Shown piece by piece: positions 6,719-13,716 of a DNA stretch of 13,718 nt (positions within the stretch are counted from its first letter, which is position 1; the number at the start of each line of letters is the position of its first letter). The stretch is from the NCBI GenBank assembly GCA_937873255.1, contig CALMVM010000010.1, forward strand, positions 1-13,718, given 5' to 3'. The DNA is from an uncultured Verrucomicrobiota bacterium (GTDB taxonomy: Bacteria > Verrucomicrobiota > Verrucomicrobiia > Chthoniobacterales > SZAS-18). A program made the position numbers and the translations under genes. Under the pieces are notes generated by a model. The model searched no databases and was not told where the DNA came from. It saw only the letters and a program-made list of their open reading frames with translations.

Positions 6719-7501
6719 ATGATCCTCTCGCTCAGCAGCGCCGCCACGGGCATGGAAGCCCAGCAGCTCAACCTCAACAACATTTCCAACAACCTCGCCA
6801 ACGTCAACACGACGGGCTACAAGCGCAGCAAGATCGAGTTCCAGGATTTGCTCTACCAGCAGCAGCGCGCGTCCGGCTCCGAGGTCAGCGACAGTAACGT
6901 GCTGCCGGTCGGCGTGGAACTGGGCAACGGCAGCCGCGTGGTGTCCACCGCGAAGGTCTTCACGCAAGGCCAGCTCAAGCAGACCGGCGACAAGTTCGAC
7001 GTGGCGCTCCAGGGCGACGGGTTCATCGAGGTCCAGATGCCCGACGGCACGAAGGCGTACACCCGCGACGGCGGCCTGAAACTCTCCTCTGACGGCCGCG
7101 TCATGACGAATGACGGCCTGCCGGTGGCGAGCGGGTTCCAGCCGATCCAGGTCGGCGCGACCGACGTGGCGATTTCCTCCAACGGGCAGGTGACCGTCAC
7201 CACCGCCAAGGGCAAGCAGAACTTCCAGATCACGCTCACGCGCTTCAACAACCCCCAGGGCCTGCGCAGCCTCGGCGGCAACCTCTACGCCGAGACGCCC
7301 GCCAGCGGCACGCCCGAGACCGCCAAGCCCGGTGAGGACGGCATGGCCACGATCCAACAGGGCGCGGTGGAAACGAGCAACGTCAACGTCGCCGAGGAAA
7401 TGGTGAACATGATCATGGCCCAGCGCGCCTACGAGGTGAACTCCAAGTCCATCCAGGCCTCCGACGAGATGCTCCAGACCGTCAACCAGCTCAAACGCTG
7501 A
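6719..7501 (+). CDS. flgG: Flagellar distal rod protein FlgG
   Basis: FlgG builds the distal rod that crosses the periplasm and passes through the P and L rings. The 260-residue length is typical. The N-terminal signature NNISNNLANVNTTGYK (20-35) is canonical, followed by EFQDLLYQQQR. The middle shows FDVALQGDGFIEVQ and AYTRDGGLKLSSDG, and the C-terminus has GAVETSNVNVAEEMVNMIMA followed by QRAYEVNSKSIQASDEML, all classic FlgG. It follows flgF by 14 bases and precedes flgA by 11. A T5 tract at 6709-6713 sits 5 bases before the ATG and no Shine-Dalgarno site is seen. The assignment is secure. Confidence 0.97.
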   Translation: MILSLSSAATGMEAQQLNLNNISNNLANVNTTGYKRSKIEFQDLLYQQQRASGSEVSDSNVLPVGVELGNGSRVVSTAKVFTQGQLKQTGDKFDVALQGDGFIEVQMPDGTKAYTRDGGLKLSSDGRVMTNDGLPVASGFQPIQVGATDVAISSNGQVTVTTAKGKQNFQITLTRFNNPQGLRSLGGNLYAETPASGTPETAKPGEDGMATIQQGAVETSNVNVAEEMVNMIMAQRAYEVNSKSIQASDEMLQTVNQLKR

Positions 7502-7512
7502 TCCTCCTCCCG

Positions 7513-8298
7513 ATGAAGGCGTTTCTTCTCCTCTTCGGCGGCGTGCTCGCCGCCCTGCCCGCCCGCGCGCAGGACCTCGGCAACATCCTTGCCCCCGTCA
7601 ACGCTCCCGCCGTCACCGCGCGCCACGCCGCGACCCCCGCGCGCACGACCGGCAGCATCAAGCTCGGCGAGGCCGAAATCTTCGAGCGCGTCGCCCGCAA
7701 GCTGACCGAACGCCTCGCGCTCAAGGACGGCGAGCTTTCCGTTTCCCCGATCTCTGCGTGGACGCCCGTGGACGTGCCGGCGGGCACCTGGGACATCACC
7801 CTGCTCGAAGCGCCCGACGCGAAGGGGCTCGTGACACAGTTCTACGTGAAGTTCCACCTCGATGTCGGCGACCATCAGGTAGGCGAATGGCAGGTGCCGA
7901 TCCGGGCGGAATATTACCGCGAAGTCTGGGTCGCCAACCGCCGCCTCGCGCGCGGCGAAACGCCCGCCCCGGCCGATCTCGACAAGCGCCGCCTCAACGT
8001 CCTCGCCGAACGCCAGCCTCCGATCCCGGCGCGAGAGTCGGTGGACGGTTACGAGGTCGCCCAGAGCATCGCCGCCGGGCAGCCGCTCACCGAACGCGAC
8101 CTCACCCCGCGCACGCTGGTGCATCGTGGTCAAACCGTCAGCGTGGTCGCCGCCGACGGGACGTTCTCCATTTCGATGAAGGCCCTCGCCACGCAGGACG
8201 GTTCCAACGGCGCGATCATCAAGGTGCGCAACACCACCAGCCAGCGCGACATCACCGCGCAGGTCGTCGGCGAGAACCGCGTCGAAGTGCGCTTCTAA
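7513..8298 (+). CDS. flgA: Flagellar P-ring assembly chaperone FlgA
   Basis: FlgA is a periplasmic chaperone needed for polymerisation of FlgI into the P ring. The 261-residue protein has a Sec signal peptide (residues 1-19, cleavage expected after ARA). The N-terminal half is less conserved. The C-terminal part contains the SAF-like and FlgA domains: VWVANRRLARGETPAPADLD, then YEVAQSIAAGQPLTERDL, then LVHRGQTVSVVAADGTFSIS, and the ending GAIIKVRNTTSQRDITAQVV with GENRVEVRF. The region before the ATG is TCCTCCTCCCG, entirely pyrimidine apart from one base, so initiation does not use a Shine-Dalgarno site. It lies between flgG and flgH, a layout also known in other phyla. Confidence 0.93.
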   Translation: MKAFLLLFGGVLAALPARAQDLGNILAPVNAPAVTARHAATPARTTGSIKLGEAEIFERVARKLTERLALKDGELSVSPISAWTPVDVPAGTWDITLLEAPDAKGLVTQFYVKFHLDVGDHQVGEWQVPIRAEYYREVWVANRRLARGETPAPADLDKRRLNVLAERQPPIPARESVDGYEVAQSIAAGQPLTERDLTPRTLVHRGQTVSVVAADGTFSISMKALATQDGSNGAIIKVRNTTSQRDITAQVVGENRVEVRF

Positions 8299-8323
8299 AA
8301 ATCCTCCCATTTTTCCTCCTCCC

Positions 8324-9169
8324 ATGAAAACCCTCTCCACCATCGTCCTGCTGGCGTTGACCCTCGGTTACGCCGCCACCGCCTTTGCCGGCGGCAGCGC
8401 CAAGAACAAACAGCGCGCTTCCCAGACTCTCCTGCCCGGCGACGACATGGCACCGCTGCCCGTTGCCGACACGTCGGTCATGGTCACCGACAATCCGCAG
8501 GTCGAGGTGCGTCGCGCGACGGCCGTCATGGACCCGCGCGACCGGACGCGGCTGTCCTCGGGTTCGCTGTGGAAGGACGGCGTCACCAACGAGGCCGGCA
8601 TGTTCGCCGACCGCCGCGCGCGCCGCCGGGGCGACGTTTTGACGATCCTCATCGCGGAGAACGTCACCCTCACCAATTCGATCACGCAGCAAACCGCCAA
8701 GAGCAACTCGATTGCCAACCCGGTCCTGGATTCGTACCTGCTCAACCTGCCCAAGAACCTCGGCTTCGCCAAGAAGGCGTCGGCATCGGCGAGCGCTTCG
8801 GGCGGTTCGGCGACCGCCAGCACAAACCCCTCGGTCAGCGGCGCGCTCGGCCTGACCACGAGTTACAACGGCACCGCCACCTACAACAACCAGCAAAGCC
8901 TCGACAGCCGCGCGACCGTCACCGTCACCGACGTGCTGCCCAACGGCAACCTCGTCGTCGAGGGCACGCGGATCATCACGTTCTCGGGCGAGACCAAATA
9001 CGCCGAGATGAGCGGGGTCGTGCGGCAGGAAGACATCACGCCGGACAACACGGTCGTATCCACCAGCATCGCCGACGCGAAGATTATTTTCCATTCCGAG
9101 GGCAGCCTCACCGACGCGCAAAAGAAAGGCTGGCTCTCGCGCGCCATCGACCACGTCAACCCGCTCTGA
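8324..9169 (+). CDS. flgH: Flagellar L-ring protein FlgH, apparently not a lipoprotein
   Basis: FlgH forms the outer-membrane L ring. The 281-residue protein has conserved blocks in family order: SLWKDG (81-86), MFADRRARRRGDVLTILIAE (93-112), a Ser/Ala/Gly-rich middle (about 148-170), TVTVTDVLPNGNLVVEGTR, MSGVVRQEDITPDNTVVSTS, IADAKI and the C-terminal KKGWLSRAIDHVNPL. In proteobacteria FlgH is acylated on a cysteine after the signal peptide. Here the signal peptide (residues 1-22, ending AFA) looks like a signal peptidase I substrate and the whole protein contains no cysteine. The length slightly exceeds the usual 230-250 residues because of the longer N-terminal segment (about 23-80). T5 followed by CCTCCTCCC runs directly into the ATG. 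Confidence 0.95.
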   Translation: MKTLSTIVLLALTLGYAATAFAGGSAKNKQRASQTLLPGDDMAPLPVADTSVMVTDNPQVEVRRATAVMDPRDRTRLSSGSLWKDGVTNEAGMFADRRARRRGDVLTILIAENVTLTNSITQQTAKSNSIANPVLDSYLLNLPKNLGFAKKASASASASGGSATASTNPSVSGALGLTTSYNGTATYNNQQSLDSRATVTVTDVLPNGNLVVEGTRIITFSGETKYAEMSGVVRQEDITPDNTVVSTSIADAKIIFHSEGSLTDAQKKGWLSRAIDHVNPL

Positions 9170-9179
9170 ATCGCCAATG

Positions 9180-9194
9180 GGCACGGACCATGCT
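9180..9194 (+). promoter_or_regulatory. Candidate sigma-54 promoter of flgI
   Basis: GGCACG-N4-ATGCT at 9180-9194 matches the sigma-54 pattern (GG at 9180-9181, GC at 9192-9193, exact spacing) and shares the GGCAC...ATGCT form with the flgF site. Transcription would start near 9205, giving a leader of about 34 bases. The leader carries GGAG at 9226-9229, 9 bases before the flgI ATG, the one well-placed Shine-Dalgarno-like site in the window. The gap between flgH and flgI is 69 bases, longer than most within this cluster. Confidence 0.45.
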
Positions 9195-9238
9195 TAGACC
9201 TCGCGTGACCCCGCAGACCTCCCCCGGAGCTTCCTGAA

Positions 9239-10369
9239 ATGCACTTTTTGCCTACCTCGCTGAAACCCGCCGGCTGCGCGCTCCTGCTCGGCGGTCTGCT
9301 CGCCCTCTCGGCGCTGCCGGCGCGTGCCACGCGCATCAAGGACGTAACGATGGTCGAGGGCGGCCGGGACAACCAGCTCGTCGGCTACGGCCTCGTCGTG
9401 GGCCTCGCGGGCGACGGCGACAGCAAGATCAATTTCACCGTGCAGAGCGTGGCGAACATGCTCAAGCGTTTCGGCGTCAACGTGCCCGCCGCCGACATCA
9501 AGAGCGGCAGCGTCGCCGCCGTCATGATCACCGCCGACCTCGGCCCCTTCCGCCATACCGGCAGCCGCATGGACGTGACCGTTTCCACCCTCGGCGACGC
9601 CAAGAGCCTCCAGGGCGGCGTTCTTTTGCAAACCCCGCTCCTCGGCGCGGACGAAAAAGTCTACGCTGTCGCGCAGGGTCCGCTGGCCCTCGGCGGGTTC
9701 GTCGGCGGCGCGGGCGGCGGTGGCGGTGCGACGGTGCAGAAGAACCACCCCACCGTCGGTACGATCAGCGGCGGGGCCATCGTGGAACGCGAGGTGCCGA
9801 CGCAGTTCGCGCCCAACGGCACGGTGAACCTGCTGTTGCGCTCGCCCGATTTCACCACGGCCTCGCGGGTCGCGGACGCGATCAACCACAAGTTCGCCGG
9901 CGCGGCGCTGGCCAAGGACGCCTCGACCGTCAGCGTGTATGTGCCGGTGCAGTACATGACCGACTACAAGGAGGTCGATTTCATGACGGCCGTCGGCGGC
10001 CTCGACGTGGTGCCCGACCAGGTGGCGCGCGTGGTCATCAACGAACGCACCGGGACGATCATCGCCACCTCCGACGTGCGCATCAGCAAGGTCGCCATCA
10101 GCCACGGTTCGTTGACGATCACCATTGCCTCCAACACCTCCACCAGCCAGCCCGCCGCCCTGTCCAACGGCCAGACGACCAAGGACACCTCCACCCAGAC
10201 CGACGTGCAGGAGGGCAAGGGCTCGTTCGCCATCGTGGACGACAACCCCACCATCGAAAAAATCGCCGGCGCACTCAACGCCATGGGCGTGACCACCCGC
10301 GACATGATGTCCATTTTCCAGGCGCTCAAGCAGGCCGGCGCGCTCCAGGCCGAACTCGTGATGGAATAA
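9239..10369 (+). CDS. flgI: Flagellar P-ring protein FlgI
   Basis: FlgI forms the periplasmic P ring, the bushing around the rod at the peptidoglycan. The 376-residue protein carries a Sec signal peptide (1-30, cleavage after ARA) and a mature N-terminus TRIKDVTMVEGGRDNQLVGY, which is diagnostic. Other family blocks are SVANMLKRFGV, GSRMDVTVSTLGDAKSLQGG, a Gly-rich loop (about 152-164), VQKNHPTVGTISGGAIVERE (166-185), VVINERTGTIIATSDVRISK and a C-terminal helical end. Cys13 lies inside the signal peptide and is not a lipobox. FlgI follows flgH and precedes flgJ, the standard rod-ring order, while its chaperone FlgA lies upstream in the same block. The assignment is secure. Confidence 0.97.
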   Translation: MHFLPTSLKPAGCALLLGGLLALSALPARATRIKDVTMVEGGRDNQLVGYGLVVGLAGDGDSKINFTVQSVANMLKRFGVNVPAADIKSGSVAAVMITADLGPFRHTGSRMDVTVSTLGDAKSLQGGVLLQTPLLGADEKVYAVAQGPLALGGFVGGAGGGGGATVQKNHPTVGTISGGAIVEREVPTQFAPNGTVNLLLRSPDFTTASRVADAINHKFAGAALAKDASTVSVYVPVQYMTDYKEVDFMTAVGGLDVVPDQVARVVINERTGTIIATSDVRISKVAISHGSLTITIASNTSTSQPAALSNGQTTKDTSTQTDVQEGKGSFAIVDDNPTIEKIAGALNAMGVTTRDMMSIFQALKQAGALQAELVME

Positions 10370-10381
10370 TTTTCTATCCCC

Positions 10382-10711
10382 ATGAATCTCTCACCGATCC
10401 AGACCGGCCTGACCGCGTCCGACGTTTCCGGGACGACCGCCCCCATCAAGGACGACGCGACGAAGATCGCCGAATCCTCGCGCCAGTTCGAGGCCATGCT
10501 CGTGCGTCAGGTGTTGGCGGATACCTTCAAGCCGACCAGCGCCACCGGCGGACGGCTCGCGCCCGGGGCGGACATCTACCAGGGGTTCGTCACGGACATC
10601 GTCGCCGACCATATTTCCCAGGGGGGCTCGCTCGGCATTTCCAGCCTGCTCCAGAGCCAGCTCCAGCCTTCGACCAAGCCGCACACCGTGCTCAACGTCA
10701 CCGCGAAATGA
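10382..10711 (+). CDS. flgJ: FlgJ rod-binding domain protein without muramidase domain
   Basis: FlgJ caps the growing rod. The enterobacterial protein has a rod-binding N-terminal domain fused to a peptidoglycan hydrolase. This 109-residue protein contains only the first part: IAESSRQFEAMLVRQVLADT (29-48), then GADIYQGFVTDIVADHISQG (61-80), GSLGISSLLQ and a short tail. Peptidoglycan opening would therefore need a separate enzyme, which is not in this window. Single-domain FlgJ is common outside beta/gamma-proteobacteria. The gene follows flgI by 12 bases and its stop overlaps the start of flgN (ATGA at 10708-10711), which indicates translational coupling. TTTTC at 10370-10374 lies 7 bases before the ATG. 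Confidence 0.88.
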   Translation: MNLSPIQTGLTASDVSGTTAPIKDDATKIAESSRQFEAMLVRQVLADTFKPTSATGGRLAPGADIYQGFVTDIVADHISQGGSLGISSLLQSQLQPSTKPHTVLNVTAK

Positions 10712-11229
10712 ATTTCCCCGCCGAAGAAACCCGCTCCCTCATCGACGCCCTGCGCGACGAATTGCAGGAGTACGGCGCGTTGCTCCAACTCCTCAAGGAC
10801 CAGCAGCGCCGCCTCATCAGCCGCCAGGCCGACGAAGTGCTCAACCTGAGCGGCTCCATCGAGGCGCAACTCCCGGTCGTCGAGCGCGCGCGCCGACGGC
10901 GGCAGGAAGAAGTCCACGGCCTCGCCGGCCCGGTCGCCTCGCCCGAGGACGGGAAGTCGGGCATCCGGCTCAGCGCGCTGTTGCCGTTCTTCGCGGCAAC
11001 GGTCGCGCCGATGGTCAGCGGGCTGGTGGAGGAGATCAACCGTCTGGTCACCTCGGTGGCGCGTTTCGCCCGCCAGAACCAGATGCTCCTCGCCCGCGCG
11101 GTCGAGTCCACGCAGGTGGCACTCCGAGCCGTCCATCCGACGGCGGCGCAGACCACCTACACGCCCAGCGGACGCCTGCACACGCGCTTGCCCGGCCTCT
11201 ACGAAGGCAGCAGCTACGCAGTGGCTTGA
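10708..11229 (+). CDS. flgN: FlgN-like chaperone for hook-junction proteins
   Basis: FlgN binds FlgK and FlgL in the cytoplasm and brings them to the export gate. The 173-residue protein is mostly helical: RSLIDALRDELQEYGALLQL (9-28) with LLKDQQRRLISRQADEVLNL (27-46) matches the 'LL..EQ..L...D...L' FlgN pattern. A basic segment RARRRRQEE follows, then a long helix MVSGLVEEINRLVTSVARFA and RQNQMLLARAVESTQVALRA like the FlgN C-terminal helix, and TYTPSGRL near the end, a feature seen in many FlgN proteins. It overlaps flgJ by 4 bases and directly precedes flgK-flgL, its expected clients. FlgN sequences diverge strongly, so context carries much of the weight. The gene ends the flgF-flgN block. 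Confidence 0.82.
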   Translation: MNFPAEETRSLIDALRDELQEYGALLQLLKDQQRRLISRQADEVLNLSGSIEAQLPVVERARRRRQEEVHGLAGPVASPEDGKSGIRLSALLPFFAATVAPMVSGLVEEINRLVTSVARFARQNQMLLARAVESTQVALRAVHPTAAQTTYTPSGRLHTRLPGLYEGSSYAVA

Positions 11230-11254
11230 AACCTGCTCATTTCAAAGAAGTCGC

Positions 11255-11281
11255 TCAAGCGGCGGCGGGTCCAGCCGATAG
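11255..11281 (+). promoter_or_regulatory. Candidate sigma-28 (FliA-type) promoter of flgKL
   Basis: TCAAGC at 11255-11260 and GCCGATAG at 11274-11281 are separated so that TCAA-N15-GCCGATA fits the flagellar sigma-28 pattern (TCAAG/TAAA-N15-GCCGATAA); the -10 matches 7 of 8 bases. It lies in the 103-base gap between flgN and flgK and would start transcription near 11288, leaving a leader of about 45 bases. Together with the same motif before fliD, it marks filament-proximal genes as a late class. Confidence 0.75.
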
Positions 11282-11293
11282 GGAAACCTATCG
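11276..11293 (+). other. Perfect small hairpin with GAAA loop at the flgK promoter/start site
   Basis: CGATAGG (11276-11282), loop GAAA, CCTATCG (11287-11293) form a perfect 7-bp inverted repeat with a GNRA-type loop. The left arm overlaps the sigma-28 -10 element and the right arm covers the predicted start site. If transcription starts near 11288 the RNA would not contain the whole hairpin, so a DNA-level operator is also possible. Confidence 0.4.
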
Positions 11294-11332
11294 TGTGGTC
11301 CCTGTCGGACAGCGTTCCCAACTTCCTTTGAC

Positions 11333-12730
11333 ATGGCAGGTCTCCTCGGTTCCATCCTTTACAGCAGCCAGGCGCTCGCGGCGCAGCAGGCCGGCTTGCA
11401 GACGACGGGCAAGAACATTGCCAACGTCAACAGCCCCGGCTACGCCCGCCAGCGCGCCAACCTCCAGGCGCTCGCGCCCGGCGGCGTGCAGGTCTCGGGC
11501 ATCCAGTCGTTGCGCGACCGATATCTCGACGCGCAGGTCGCCGGCGAGGGCAGCATCACGTCGATGCTCCAGGCGAAGTACGATTCCCTGAGCCGCGCGC
11601 AGGCGGGCCTGGGCGAGACGGTCAACACCGCCGGCTCGGCCGGGTCGGTCGGCGACAGCGCCTCGGGCAGCGGCATCAGCGGGACGTTGACGAAGTTCTT
11701 CAACAGCCTTCAGGCATTTTCCGCGAACCCGACCAGCGTGACCCAAAAACAGGTGCTCATGCAGAGCGCCGCCGCGCTGTCCACCGCGCTCAACGGCGCC
11801 GACGGCAACCTCGCCGCCGAACAGCAGGGCGAGACCGACCGCGTCAAAGGCGACCTGGGCGACGCCAACGGCCTGCTCAAGGACATCGCCGACCTCAACA
11901 AACAGATCAGCACCGCCGAGGCCGGCAACCCCGGCAGCGCCATGGACCTGCGCGACCAGCGCCAGGCCAGGATCGAGGCGCTCTCGCAGAAGATGGACGT
12001 GCAGGTGTCGAACTCGCCGGATCATCCTGAGCAGGTCGTCATCTCGGCGCGCGGATCGGGCGGCGGCAGCGTCCCGCTCGTGGACAAATCGACCGTCGTC
12101 GGCGCGTTGTCATTTGACGGCACCCAGGTCAACGCCACGACCAACGGACAGTCCACGGCGCTGAACGTCACCGGCGGCTCCGTCGCGGGCGAACTCCAGG
12201 CGCGCGACGGCACGCTCGCCACCTTGCGCGCGAACCTGAAGACCCTCGCCGGCCAAGTCACGACCTCGATCAACTCCGCCTACAATCCGGGCGGCACCGG
12301 CACGAATTTCTTCTCCGCCACGCCGTCCGCAGGCAAGCTGTTGGAGATCGACCCCGCCACGACGGCGACGACGGTCCACGCCGGCTCGACGGGCGACGCC
12401 GGGGCCAACGACCTCGCCCTGGCGATGGCGGCGGTGGGCACGAAGGCGTTTTCCACGGCCGGCGGCGACGGGCTTACCGGCACGTTGAGCGGGTATTATT
12501 CGGGGGTGGTCACCAGCTTCGGGGCGCAAATCGCCGGGGTGGACGGCCAGATCACCGACCAGGGGCTCATCAGCCAGCAGATCGGCGCGCAACGCGACGG
12601 CGTCAGCGCGGTTTCCATCGACGAGGAGACGACCAATCTCCTCCAATACCAGAAAGCGTATCAGGCATCCTCGAAGGTCATCAGCGTCATCAACACGATG
12701 ATGGACGACGTTCTCGCGATGGTTCACTGA
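11333..12730 (+). CDS. flgK: Flagellar hook-filament junction protein FlgK (HAP1)
   Basis: FlgK is the first junction protein between hook and filament. The 465-residue protein has the conserved N-terminal helix with AAQQAGLQTTGKNIANVNSP (17-36) and GYARQRANL, and the C-terminal coiled-coil segment with SIDEETTNLLQYQKAYQASS followed by KVISVINTMMDDVLAMV, both diagnostic. The middle carries typical D1 features: TKFFNSLQAFSANPTS (about 121-136), DIADLNKQISTAE and MDLRDQRQARIEALSQKMDV. It is shorter than the Salmonella protein of about 550 residues, mostly in the variable outer domains. CTTCCTTT at 11322-11329 precedes the ATG by 3 bases. It heads the flgK-flgL operon behind a sigma-28-like promoter, and its likely chaperone FlgN is encoded just upstream. 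The assignment is secure. Confidence 0.95.
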   Translation: MAGLLGSILYSSQALAAQQAGLQTTGKNIANVNSPGYARQRANLQALAPGGVQVSGIQSLRDRYLDAQVAGEGSITSMLQAKYDSLSRAQAGLGETVNTAGSAGSVGDSASGSGISGTLTKFFNSLQAFSANPTSVTQKQVLMQSAAALSTALNGADGNLAAEQQGETDRVKGDLGDANGLLKDIADLNKQISTAEAGNPGSAMDLRDQRQARIEALSQKMDVQVSNSPDHPEQVVISARGSGGGSVPLVDKSTVVGALSFDGTQVNATTNGQSTALNVTGGSVAGELQARDGTLATLRANLKTLAGQVTTSINSAYNPGGTGTNFFSATPSAGKLLEIDPATTATTVHAGSTGDAGANDLALAMAAVGTKAFSTAGGDGLTGTLSGYYSGVVTSFGAQIAGVDGQITDQGLISQQIGAQRDGVSAVSIDEETTNLLQYQKAYQASSKVISVINTMMDDVLAMVH

Positions 12731-12756
12731 GCCGAAATCTACCGATTTTCCCCGCC

Positions 12757-13653
12757 ATGAGAGTTACCAGCAGCGCCTATTACGATAACCTGACGAGTCA
12801 GCTCCAAGCCCAGCTCGGGCGGCAGACGCATCTGCAAGGCCAGGTCTCCAGCGGTCAGCGCATCACCAACCCGGAGGACGACCCGGCCGCGATGGGCCGC
12901 GTGCTCAACGCCCAGGCCGACCAAGGCCTCGTGCAGCAATACTATCGCAACGCCCAGCGCGCGTTGAGCATCAACGAGGCCAGTTCCGCCGGGGTGTCGG
13001 CATTGAAGGATCTGTCGGACCGCGCGGGCGAGATCGGTGCGATGACCAGCGGCACGACCGGCAAGGATGCGATGCAGGCCTACGCCAAGGAGGTCAATCA
13101 ACTCATGGAACAGGCCCTCCAGGGAGCCAACGGCAAGCTGGACGATTCCTACCTTTTCGGCGGCACCAAGAGCGACAGCGCGCCCTTCGCGGCGACGCGC
13201 GAAGCCGCCGGCCAGATCACGACCGTCGCCTACCAGGGAGCGGCCGGCGGGGCATCCATCGCGGTGGACGGCGGCACGGAGATTTCCCCGTACACGAGCG
13301 GGTCGGACAACGGGAACTTCGCCACGTTCATCAACAACCTGGGCAAGCTGCGCGACGCCCTGAATTCCGGCGACGCCAGCGCCGTCCAGGCAGCGCGCGG
13401 GGATCTGAACACCTCCGAGACCGATCTGGTCAACACCGTCGGCGACCTGGGCGCGGTGAACACCCGCCTGACGGCGGCGTCCTCGGCCAGCGCGGCGCGT
13501 TTCACCAATCTCCAGGGCCAGATTTCGACCGACGCCGACGCAGACCTGCCGAGCACCATCATCAAGCTCAATCAGGCGCAGACCGCCTATCAGGCGTCGT
13601 TGCAAACCGGCGCGAAAATACTGAGCCACTCGCTGCTCGACTACATCGGCTGA
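12757..13653 (+). CDS. flgL: Flagellar hook-filament junction protein FlgL (HAP3)
   Basis: FlgL sits between FlgK and flagellin and shares the flagellin helical ends. The 298-residue protein starts MRVTSSAYYDNLTSQLQAQL and continues with QVSSGQRITNPEDDPAAMGR (29-48), the flagellin/FlgL N-terminal signature. Next come YYRNAQRALSINEASSAGVS and the FlgL-typical QALQGANGKLDDSYLFGGTK (residues 119-138). The C-terminus has LPSTIIKLNQAQTAYQASLQ and TGAKILSHSLLDYIG, as in the family. Length is close to the Salmonella protein of about 317 residues. It follows flgK by 26 bases; TTTTCCCC at 12746-12753 lies 3 bases before the ATG. I see no separate promoter. The assignment is secure. Confidence 0.96.
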   Translation: MRVTSSAYYDNLTSQLQAQLGRQTHLQGQVSSGQRITNPEDDPAAMGRVLNAQADQGLVQQYYRNAQRALSINEASSAGVSALKDLSDRAGEIGAMTSGTTGKDAMQAYAKEVNQLMEQALQGANGKLDDSYLFGGTKSDSAPFAATREAAGQITTVAYQGAAGGASIAVDGGTEISPYTSGSDNGNFATFINNLGKLRDALNSGDASAVQAARGDLNTSETDLVNTVGDLGAVNTRLTAASSASAARFTNLQGQISTDADADLPSTIIKLNQAQTAYQASLQTGAKILSHSLLDYIG

Positions 13654-13659
13654 CCGGCT

Positions 13660-13716
13660 GGGGTGGTGGGGAGCGGGTTGCGGGTGCGCGCGATCCGAAG
13701 AAGAGAGCGGCTCTCT
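13660..13716 (+). terminator. G-rich stretch and small hairpin after flgL, possible transcription end
   Basis: After the flgL stop, four G-runs (13660-13663, 13668-13671, 13675-13677, 13682-13684) with short loops meet the common G-quadruplex pattern. Further on, AGAGAG (13702-13707) and CTCTCT (13711-13716) form a 6-bp hairpin with loop CGG. The window ends two bases later, so a T-tract cannot be checked. A role in ending flgKL transcription is a guess. Confidence 0.3.

Noticed and set aside
9190..9237. A 15-codon ORF just before flgI
   Set aside because: It starts within the candidate sigma-54 -12 element, upstream of the predicted transcript start, and has no ribosome site or recognisable peptide.
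11267..11310. Cyclic-di-GMP riboswitch in the flgK leader
   Set aside because: The GGGAAACC stretch recalls part of such aptamers, but the conserved core and receptor pairing are missing, and the segment is explained by the promoter plus a simple inverted repeat.
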